Below are positions 24,750 through 30,671 of a DNA stretch of 30,671 bases, piece after piece (within the stretch, counting starts at the first letter, position 1; each line of letters starts with the position of its first letter). The notes beneath the pieces were generated by a model. The model was not told the DNA's origin, did not search any database, and saw only the letters and a program-made list of their open reading frames with translations. The stretch covers positions 1-30,671 of the forward strand of contig CAYLPZ010000020.1 in assembly GCA_964385755.1 (NCBI GenBank), written 5' to 3'. The stretch is from CAG-698 sp964385755. Its GTDB lineage: Bacteria > Bacillota_I > Bacilli_A > ML615J-28 > CAG-698. The translations under genes were made by a program, and so were the position numbers.

Positions 24750-25418
24750 TTAATTTATATATACAATGAACTTATCTTCTATTTTATTATAATCTTCTTT
24801 TGACGTCTTTACTATTATTATTTTATTTTTTTTATTAATAAACTTAATTATGTTATCATCATCTAATATTACTTCTGATAATGAATCAATTTGAAAATGG
24901 CTAATAAACGAATCAAGTGTAATGAGTTTTGCAAGTCTAATTAAGTTATTTAGTTCATTACGCTTATTTGCGATATCCACCATTAGAGAATATTTTTTAA
25001 TTTCATAAAGCAAATTAATAAAACTGCTTTCAAACGACAAATCATCACTATCAACAAAAACATAATCATTAATGCCTATAGAATAACAATATATATAATG
25101 AAGTGTATTTTTATCCATCATTCGTTCTAATGAACTAAATAGTTCATAAAATGATTTATGATAAAAGTTATAAAAATCTTTAAATATATTTTTTTCATCT
25201 TTATCAAATATATCACGTAATATTTGACAATTGTTTTCTATCATCATTTTCTTACGATTTTCTTTTTGTATTTCAAGTTCTTTTCTTTTTTTCTTATTTG
25301 ATTTAATGTTAATTATTATAAATAAACATGCAATTACAATTATAAGAATTGAGGCAAGCAAATAAAATTTCGTTGATAATAATGATAATAAATAATTAAT
25401 TCGAAAAACTTTATTCAT
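24750..25418 (-). CDS. Single-pass membrane protein, unknown
   Basis: 222 residues. One strong N-terminal membrane helix (~17-37) is followed by a lysine-rich stretch (KSNKKKRKELEIQKENRKK) that should remain cytoplasmic. Then comes a soluble domain of ~170 residues with helices, and an acidic, beta-like end (EVILDDDNIIKFIN, KIIIVKTSKED). No motif that I recognise. AGGTGA, 5 bases before the ATG, supports the start. It lies 25 bases from the upstream gene and 18 from the downstream gene, so all three are probably one transcript. Confidence 0.68.
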   Translation of the reverse strand: MNKVFRINYLLSLLSTKFYLLASILIIVIACLFIIINIKSNKKKRKELEIQKENRKKMMIENNCQILRDIFDKDEKNIFKDFYNFYHKSFYELFSSLERMMDKNTLHYIYCYSIGINDYVFVDSDDLSFESSFINLLYEIKKYSLMVDIANKRNELNNLIRLAKLITLDSFISHFQIDSLSEVILDDDNIIKFINKKNKIIIVKTSKEDYNKIEDKFIVYIN

Positions 25419-25443
25419 TTAATCACCTATTATAATAAAACAA

Positions 25444-26247
25444 TTAATTTACAAAACCTTTTAAATCATTAATAATTTTTTGTTTGTATATTAATGAACA
25501 TAATAGATAAATCATAAATCCGCAAAAACTAAAACCTAGTAAATATGAAGCAAAGAAAAGCGGATAAGGCAAAATCTTTTGCAAAGTATGAAGTACTGGT
25601 AGATGCGAAATATAATATCTACTTATATAAAATAGGTTTATATTTTCTTTTGGTAAAATACTATGAAACATTTCATTCATAATCAATGCTAAAAGGAGCA
25701 AGCAGGAAAAAGGAATAACTGCACTTAAGAAATATTTAAAAGAATATTTCGCTTTTTGATAATAAGCATAATAAAATCCTAAAACTACCTGAGCACCATG
25801 ATGAACCATTGTTTGAATGTTTATTCCAATAGTTTTTGTGAAAACATCATTAGGATATACCATAACACATATCCCCGCAAACAAACTAAATGTCGACATG
25901 AAACATATCATTGCATCTCTTAGTTTACAATCCTTTAATAAAAATACAAATGGAAGAATGAAAAAAGGCGACGAACAAAACTGAAATGGAAATAAATACC
26001 AAGGGTAATTAAAATCACCTGTTTTAATATCATATCCTCTAATAAATTCTTTGTATATTTCTAAAACAACTAAGATAATCCATGAAATTAACGCAATTTT
26101 ACGAAATGTTTTGTCGTTTGCTTTATTAAATGTTTTTATCATTATATATGTTGAAATAATAACAATAATTATAAACATAATATGAAACCAACTATAATTA
26201 GTTGGTTTTGTCATTTCAAGGTTTAATAGTTCAATTATTTTTTTCAT
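25444..26247 (-). CDS. Polytopic membrane protein, YwaF/TMEM164-like (tentative)
   Basis: About 267 residues with roughly six to seven membrane helices and short loops. The pattern PWYLFPFQFCSSPFFILPF, then a central YPNDVF...HHGAQVVLGFYYAYY and a late FFASYLLGFSFCGF helix recalls the YwaF (TIGR02206, TMEM164-related) family of bacterial integral membrane proteins, whose function in bacteria is unclear. I recognised this by eye and hold it loosely. Two in-frame ATGs lie six bases apart; the second (26247) has AGG eight bases upstream and is chosen over 26253. It follows the Gly-rich membrane-protein gene by ~12 bases. Confidence 0.6.
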   Translation of the reverse strand: MKKIIELLNLEMTKPTNYSWFHIMFIIIVIISTYIMIKTFNKANDKTFRKIALISWIILVVLEIYKEFIRGYDIKTGDFNYPWYLFPFQFCSSPFFILPFVFLLKDCKLRDAMICFMSTFSLFAGICVMVYPNDVFTKTIGINIQTMVHHGAQVVLGFYYAYYQKAKYSFKYFLSAVIPFSCLLLLALIMNEMFHSILPKENINLFYISRYYISHLPVLHTLQKILPYPLFFASYLLGFSFCGFMIYLLCSLIYKQKIINDLKGFVN

Positions 26248-26259
26248 ATTCATTACCTA

Positions 26260-27210
26260 TTACTTTAAATCCAGGTTATCATCTTGTCTAAACTCATTAG
26301 GAAAATATTTTTCGTACTCATATTCTCCTTCAAAATATGTCTTTTGGTTTCCTTGTTTCTCAGCCTTATTAATAGTTATTAAAGCTTTCACACTCTTATA
26401 TATTTTAACAATAGCAAGAATCACTAATATAAAACAAAAAACTACAACAAACAAAATAAAAAATGGGCTCATTTTATACGCTAATTCATTTGAAGTAACA
26501 AGTAATGAAATATTATATCCTGTTTTCTCAAAAAATAGCTTTTGTGCTCTAGTAAGTTCTTCTTCGCCTTTAATCTCTCCAAAATCTGTATAATTTACTA
26601 TTCTTGGATTACATTTATTTTCAGTATAAAATTTTTCTGTATTATTTAAAGTTTCACAATAACTATTAATAGCTTTCGCAACATTTTGATAAAGACTATC
26701 ATAATAATTCTTATAAGAAACATTTTGATATATTAAATTACCAAAAGTTGTTTCTGTATTACCAAACTGTAAATCAATTTTTTCATCAATCTCATCACCA
26801 ACAACTGAAATATAATCATACTCTATATCATTTTCATAAGCTACAATTGTCACAAGTATATTATACTCATATGAAGGATAAAAACTATTATATATTTTAC
26901 TATAACGATCTATTGAATAATTTGTTAATGTAGTTTCATCGTATGTGTAATCATTTGCCTTACTAAAAGTAATAAATGAAATTAATAAAGATAAAATAAC
27001 TAAAAATGTTGGTGCAAAAAACATTATGATTCTTGATCTTCTTCTAACTGGAACATACGTTTTATTATAATAAAAACCTGGTCTTATATAATAAGTTGAA
27101 TGAGGATTGCCATAAATATCATGTTTCACTACCTTACCTGAAGAATGTCCGCTCGAACTAGAGTGGAATCCTCCACCTCCAAATCCACTACCTCCACCAA
27201 CATGTGGCAT
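26260..27210 (-). CDS. Two-helix membrane protein with Gly/Ser/His-rich N-terminus, unknown
   Basis: 316 residues from the preferred ATG at 27210 (a GGATGGTG element upstream; the ATG at 27222 is too near it). The first ~25 residues are low-complexity (GGGSGFGGGGFHSSSSGHSS). An Arg-rich patch (VPVRRRSR) is followed by a membrane helix at ~60-80, an exported domain of ~150 residues rich in Tyr, Asn and Asp, a second helix at ~238-262, and an acidic tail ending in QDDNLDLK. Gly-rich tails of this type occur in TPM-domain membrane proteins, but there the tail is C-terminal and I do not see a clear TPM domain. It is the first gene of the four-gene membrane cluster. Confidence 0.65.
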   Translation of the reverse strand: MPHVGGGSGFGGGGFHSSSSGHSSGKVVKHDIYGNPHSTYYIRPGFYYNKTYVPVRRRSRIIMFFAPTFLVILSLLISFITFSKANDYTYDETTLTNYSIDRYSKIYNSFYPSYEYNILVTIVAYENDIEYDYISVVGDEIDEKIDLQFGNTETTFGNLIYQNVSYKNYYDSLYQNVAKAINSYCETLNNTEKFYTENKCNPRIVNYTDFGEIKGEEELTRAQKLFFEKTGYNISLLVTSNELAYKMSPFFILFVVVFCFILVILAIVKIYKSVKALITINKAEKQGNQKTYFEGEYEYEKYFPNEFRQDDNLDLK

Positions 27211-27246
27211 ATTAAACACCATCCTTTATTGTCTCTTAATATTATT

Positions 27247-27275
27247 AATATATCACAAATGGAGTTTTTAGTAAA
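27247..27275 (-). promoter_or_regulatory. Promoter of the four-gene membrane-protein cluster
   Basis: Reading leftward: -35 TTTACT (27270-27275), a 17-base spacer ending in TGA, and -10 TATATT (27247-27252), giving an extended -10. It lies between the acyltransferase terminator and the Gly-rich protein gene. Confidence 0.65.
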
Positions 27276-27329
27276 TAAAGAAATGCTATTAAATAATAAT
27301 TTCGTAAATTATATATATTTTTTTACACC

Positions 27330-27370
27330 ATTTATAAAAATAAAAAGTGACAATTCTTTAGCCACTTTTT
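27330..27370 (-). terminator. Terminator after the acyltransferase gene
   Basis: A 10-bp stem (27342-27351 with 27361-27370, one G-U pair) has a 9-nt loop. It starts next to the stop codon and is followed leftward by a T-rich run. Confidence 0.82.
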
Positions 27371-27371
27371 A

Positions 27372-28151
27372 TTATTTTTCTTTTTCTTGATATTCATAAT
27401 AATGATAAGTTGAATATTTACTACTGCGTTCTTTCATAGAATTATAAGCCTTATCGCGTAAGTATTTCATGTTCTCTTTATCGTTTAATTCTTCTTTAGG
27501 ATAAAATGGTCCATCAATATATGTTACTACTTTAGGAAACTTAAGAATTTTTCTTTTTTGATAGCAATTTGTCACCGTATATACCGGTTTATTAAATTTA
27601 ACTGGATACCTAAAAGAATTAGCTACAAATGGTCTAATGTCTGTGTAGTATGGCCAAATATGTGCTTCAGGATATATCGAAATAATCGCTTTTTCTTTGC
27701 TTCTTGTTTCTATGCATTCATACATTTTTTTCATTGTTGGAATATCACTAGCAACGGGAATTGCACCTAGCATTTGTACAATATTTCTTATGAATGGAAT
27801 ACTAGTAGCATCAGGGCTAGTTATAATATAATTTCGTTTTAAGAAACATAAATAATTTGGTATATAAGCATCAAATAGTACATTAGTATGATTTAGATAA
27901 ATGAATGCTCCACTTTTTTTAGCATCTTTTAAGCATTTTTTATTGATTGTTTTCTGATGAAATACAATCTTTGTAAATAACAATACTAATGGTTTTGCTA
28001 TCAAATAATACAAAACAAAAGATAAAAAACGCCATAAGAAATTTTTATGTACATATTTAAAATCTGAAGTTATTTTCTTTGTGCTAATACCATTTAAAGC
28101 AAAATCATCATTAATTAAATCTGTATAATAAATTATTTTCTTAGGAACCAT
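27372..28151 (-). CDS. PlsC-like 1-acyl-glycerol-3-phosphate acyltransferase family protein
   Basis: Probable membrane-associated acyltransferase of the LPLAT/PlsC family, likely transferring an acyl chain to lysophosphatidate or a related lysolipid. 259 residues. A hydrophobic region at ~40-65 (FLSFVLYYLIAKPLVLLFT) precedes the active-site block YLNHTNVLFDAYIP, with His and Asp separated by five residues rather than the canonical four. GAIPVASD is motif III-like, and SIYPEAHIWPYY replaces the usual FPEGTRS. From memory, the NHTxxxxDAF/YPEAHIWPYY form is a recurrent Firmicutes subgroup, so the spacing is probably natural and not damage. GGAGG precedes the ATG. It is monocistronic, between its own promoter and terminator. 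Confidence 0.85.
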   Translation of the reverse strand: MVPKKIIYYTDLINDDFALNGISTKKITSDFKYVHKNFLWRFLSFVLYYLIAKPLVLLFTKIVFHQKTINKKCLKDAKKSGAFIYLNHTNVLFDAYIPNYLCFLKRNYIITSPDATSIPFIRNIVQMLGAIPVASDIPTMKKMYECIETRSKEKAIISIYPEAHIWPYYTDIRPFVANSFRYPVKFNKPVYTVTNCYQKRKILKFPKVVTYIDGPFYPKEELNDKENMKYLRDKAYNSMKERSSKYSTYHYYEYQEKEK

Positions 28152-28198
28152 TTATTACACCTCCACTATTATCTATATATAAAGTTAATTTTTTACGT

Positions 28199-28207
28199 AT
28201 TATAACA
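28199..28207 (-). promoter_or_regulatory. Extended -10 promoter of the acyltransferase gene
   Basis: Reading leftward, TGT then a perfect TATAAT (28199-28204) forms an extended -10. The -35 region (TTTTAA at 17 bases) is weak. It lies between the mscS terminator and the GGAGG ribosome binding site. Confidence 0.65.
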
Positions 28208-28247
28208 TGGCAATCTAAACTTAAAATAAACATTATAGTAGATGAAA

Positions 28248-28278
28248 TAAAAAGACTCAACTTATAGTAAGTTGAGTC
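28248..28278 (-). terminator. Terminator after the mscS-type gene
   Basis: A perfect 11-bp stem GACTCAACTTA and its complement (28254-28264 with 28268-28278) has a 3-nt loop and is followed leftward by TTTTTATTT. It lies 9 bases past the stop codon. Confidence 0.92.
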
Positions 28279-28287
28279 CATTAATTA

Positions 28288-29343
28288 TTATTTCTCTTGT
28301 TCTTCTAAATCTGAAGATAATGCTTTTTGTTCTTTAACGAATTCTTCAGCTTCTCTTTTGATTTGTTGTGTTAGTTTTATTTCTAATTTGCTTGGTTGAT
28401 TAAGAACAACTTGCTCATAACTTAAATCAATACCATTAGCCACAAACAATTGTCGATATTCTCTTAATAAATCACGCTGTACTTGATAACGTTCCTCCTC
28501 ATGACATTTAGCCATAAGTCTTATAGAAACATTACTTGAGCCATATCCTGATACACCTTTATAGTATGGTCCTTCGATGATGCCTGGAATTTTCTCTTTA
28601 AATTCTTGTAAATGTCCTTTTATTAATTTTTCGATAAACTCAATTGGAACATCATATGGGAACTCACAATCAACCACAGCAAGGGATAATTCTCTAGATA
28701 AATTTACAACATTTTTAATATCAGAGTTGTTGATTATCTTAATGTTTCCAGCCATATCTATTATTTTTGTCGCACGAATACCTATTTCCGATACTGTTCC
28801 TCTAAAATCATCAATTGATACGATCTCTCCAACACTATATTCATCTTCAAAAATAATAAAGATACCAGCTATTATGTCCGCAATCAAAGTTTGCGCACCA
28901 AGACCAATAATTAGAGCTATAACACCTGCTGACTCCCAAAGCGTGCGTGTGTTTACGCCAAGGGCTTCTAGTATAATGAAGAAAAGAATGATTGCAGTGG
29001 CATATTTTACAATTCCATCTATTAGCGTAATTACTGTTTTAGCACGATTACTTTTTTCCATGAACTTCTTAAGTAATATACGCAATAGTTTGCTGATGGA
29101 AAAAATAATTACAAATAATACAATTGAATTATAAATTGTTTTTTTATTTGTTGCCCAAACTTCTGGAACCTTACTAATATCCCAAGTGCTATCTTTTGAC
29201 CATATTGCAAATGCAGTTTCAGGCCAAGCTAATTGAAAAATTAATCCAAGTACGAACACAAAAATAACAATAGATATAAAACTTATTCCTATAATGTTTA
29301 ATATTCTATTAACTTTCTTCTTTCTTTCTAAATCATTTTCCAT
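28288..29343 (-). CDS. mscS: Small-conductance mechanosensitive channel, MscS family
   Basis: Membrane channel that opens on turgor rise to release solutes. 351 residues, slightly longer than E. coli MscS (286). Helices lie at ~16-38, ~68-87 and ~107-128. The pore-lining TM3 follows with GVIALIIGLGAQTLIADIIAG, and then the conserved beta-domain start FEDEYSVGEIVSIDDFRGTVSEIGIRATKI. The C-terminal alpha-beta cytoplasmic domain is present, with a charged, Glu/Lys-rich tail. The ATG follows the upstream gene's stop by only 13 bases with a GGAGAA ribosome binding site, so the channel is cotranscribed with the preceding extracellular protein. A strong terminator follows. Confidence 0.94.
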   Translation of the reverse strand: MENDLERKKKVNRILNIIGISFISIVIFVFVLGLIFQLAWPETAFAIWSKDSTWDISKVPEVWATNKKTIYNSIVLFVIIFSISKLLRILLKKFMEKSNRAKTVITLIDGIVKYATAIILFFIILEALGVNTRTLWESAGVIALIIGLGAQTLIADIIAGIFIIFEDEYSVGEIVSIDDFRGTVSEIGIRATKIIDMAGNIKIINNSDIKNVVNLSRELSLAVVDCEFPYDVPIEFIEKLIKGHLQEFKEKIPGIIEGPYYKGVSGYGSSNVSIRLMAKCHEEERYQVQRDLLREYRQLFVANGIDLSYEQVVLNQPSKLEIKLTQQIKREAEEFVKEQKALSSDLEEQEK

Positions 29344-29356
29344 GATATTTTCTCCT

Positions 29357-30671
29357 TTAATTAAATTGTTGAATTATTATTTCACGATATTTTGTGCCTA
29401 ACATCTCAATATCGTTTAGATATTGATCATAATTATATGAATAACTACTTTGGTAAACAACTATTGAAACAACTTCAATGTCCTCTTCAATTACTAGTCT
29501 AGGGGCGGATATGTTGTCTTCGCTATAACTTGTGTATGTATATTCAAGACCATTAACTTTTATTTTGTTTTCAAGTTCTCCACTATAATTTAAATAAACA
29601 TCTATGTTTGTCTTACCATCAGTCTTAGATAATTCTATATATATAATTGAATCATCAATATGAATAGTACCTGAAGGAAAATCTTCATACATAAGATATG
29701 TTACGCCATTATAGTCATACAAATAATCATAAACAAACATGTATTCACGTATAGGAATATTTTCTATAATTGCATATGTATTATTACCAATAATATCATA
29801 ATAATTTGTTATTAATTCTCCAGTTGAGTCTTCTTCATACCACATAAGACGAGCATTATAGTAAACATTTGGATCAGATGAAGAGAACATCATATTTCGA
29901 TAGATATTAATTGTACCATCATCATTATATGTCACTACAGCATCTCCTGGATTTACGCTAGAAGCAAATGGACTAATATAAGTCTCTTTAGCCATTGCTC
30001 TTGAAATAACAAATGTTTGTGATTCTAAACAAGGATTACCATATTCATCTAGGACCTGAATAACTAGATTAGCATCTCCTAAGCTATCATCTATCATAAA
30101 TGTATATGAACTAGCTAGTGAGATAACTTCATCAATTGAATTTGTAGATTCAGTTATTTTTATACTATACTCACTAAACAAATAATATGAAAAATCTAAA
30201 GTAACAGAGCTTCCTTGGTATCCATCTAAAGAATACTCTGCTATTTCACATAAATTCACAGTTACTTTTGAATTTAATAAATAAGAAATTGTAAAAGTAG
30301 TTTGACTGATATTAACTTGATGAATGCGGCTATCAGCTTGATTATCTTTGAAAGATAAAGTACCCATAACAACCATTTCACCATCTTCACCGTTTAGCAT
30401 ATCTAATACAATTACACCAGTACTTGAAACTGAACTGATGTGTTTTTCATAAACACCAGCACTAGTTGTAATAATTAGATCCATTGATGCACTTTCGTAT
30501 TGATATTGCATATCACAAGAATATTCAATTTCATAATACTCACCATTAAAGTTCATTTCTGGTTTAAAACTAACTATTGGATAACAAAAACTATTACCAG
30601 TTATACTTTCTGTGTCATATTCAACTTCACCATTTCCAAATACTCCACAATCGATGTATTCAAATGTGATA
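29357..30671 (-). CDS. Large beta-rich extracellular protein, 5' end beyond the window
   Basis: The frame stays open to the right edge of the window, passing upstream through the in-frame ATG at 30556 without a stop and without a ribosome binding site there. This is therefore the C-terminal ~437 residues of a longer protein whose start is outside. The visible part is rich in Ser, Thr, Tyr, Asp and Ile, with short alternating beta-strand patterns (e.g. SVTLDFSYYLFSEYSI, TDGKTNIDVYLNY). It has few Lys/Arg and no membrane anchor or LPXTG at its C-terminus. This suggests repeated Ig-like or other beta-sandwich modules in a secreted or cell-surface protein. I do not recognise a specific family. 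It is cotranscribed with the downstream mechanosensitive channel. Confidence 0.72.
   Translation of the reverse strand, partial: ITFEYIDCGVFGNGEVEYDTESITGNSFCYPIVSFKPEMNFNGEYYEIEYSCDMQYQYESASMDLIITTSAGVYEKHISSVSSTGVIVLDMLNGEDGEMVVMGTLSFKDNQADSRIHQVNISQTTFTISYLLNSKVTVNLCEIAEYSLDGYQGSSVTLDFSYYLFSEYSIKITESTNSIDEVISLASSYTFMIDDSLGDANLVIQVLDEYGNPCLESQTFVISRAMAKETYISPFASSVNPGDAVVTYNDDGTINIYRNMMFSSSDPNVYYNARLMWYEEDSTGELITNYYDIIGNNTYAIIENIPIREYMFVYDYLYDYNGVTYLMYEDFPSGTIHIDDSIIYIELSKTDGKTNIDVYLNYSGELENKIKVNGLEYTYTSYSEDNISAPRLVIEEDIEVVSIVVYQSSYSYNYDQYLNDIEMLGTKYREIIIQQFN

Noticed and set aside
28577..29134. 185-codon plus-strand frame opposite the mscS gene
   Set aside because: Fully antisense to a well-conserved MscS channel. 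Its Ser/Ile-rich translation is what is expected from the complement of that gene.
30554..30556. ATG at 30556 as the start of the beta-rich protein
   Set aside because: The frame is open upstream to the window edge with similar composition and no ribosome binding site precedes this ATG, so it is an internal methionine.
416..30671. UGA read as tryptophan (Mollicutes code 4)
   Set aside because: All long conserved proteins are full length with TGG-encoded tryptophans and none is interrupted by TGA, so the standard code fits here.
1..30671. CRISPR array, prophage, insertion sequence or tRNA gene
   Set aside because: I saw no regularly spaced direct repeats, no transposase, integrase or phage structural genes, and no cloverleaf-forming sequence with a T-loop signature.

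Overview
This is a strongly AT-rich, gene-dense bacterial window. It looks like an uncultured, strictly anaerobic member of the Bacillota, probably gut-associated and on the Bacilli/Erysipelotrichia/Mollicutes-like side. The evidence is: a full-length pyruvate:ferredoxin oxidoreductase; a T-box leader on ileS; the Firmicutes gene orders gdpP-rplI-dnaB and prfA-prmC-tsaC-spoIIR; a SpoIIR sporulation signalling protein; and an alanine racemase, implying peptidoglycan. All 22 gene ends visible use TAA (18) or TAG (4) and none uses TGA, yet TGA is not read as Trp inside these genes. The exact taxon is an inference. All genes except one lie on the minus strand.

Layout. 1-415: AT-rich intergenic DNA with two terminators. 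416-7616: a T-box-controlled operon read leftward, ileS - tldD - tldE/pmbA - glycerate kinase, with an excellent promoter and an AUC (Ile) specifier. 7617-7955: non-coding, with two long inverted repeats. 7956-10352: a solitary 798-residue TIR-like/TIR/Sel1/TPR protein, the most defence- or signalling-like gene here. 10512-14057: nifJ, with its own promoter and terminator. 14399-15409: the only plus-strand gene, a membrane-anchored glycerophosphodiester phosphodiesterase. It ends at a bidirectional terminator that it shares with spoIIR.

15526-24278: a housekeeping operon read leftward from an extended -10 promoter: a GdpP-bL9 fusion, dnaB, prfA, alr, prmC, an unknown SHOCT-like membrane protein and tsaC, closed by a terminator. 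spoIIR follows with its own leader. 24345-27275: a cluster of four membrane proteins (a small 2-TM protein, a 1-TM protein, a YwaF-like polytopic protein and a Gly-rich 2-TM protein) with its own promoter and terminator. 27342-28204: a PlsC-like acyltransferase. 28254-30671: an MscS-type channel downstream of a beta-rich extracellular protein whose 5' end lies beyond the window.

The points most worth following up are: the in-frame GdpP-bL9 fusion with a preserved internal Shine-Dalgarno and ATG for stand-alone bL9; the double-TIR/TPR protein with Asp where the TIR catalytic Glu is expected; an RF1 whose stop-codon-reading His is replaced by Gln, in a window with no UGA stops; SpoIIR in its conserved neighbourhood; and a T-box that appears to put TldD/TldE protease and glycerate kinase under isoleucyl-tRNA control.
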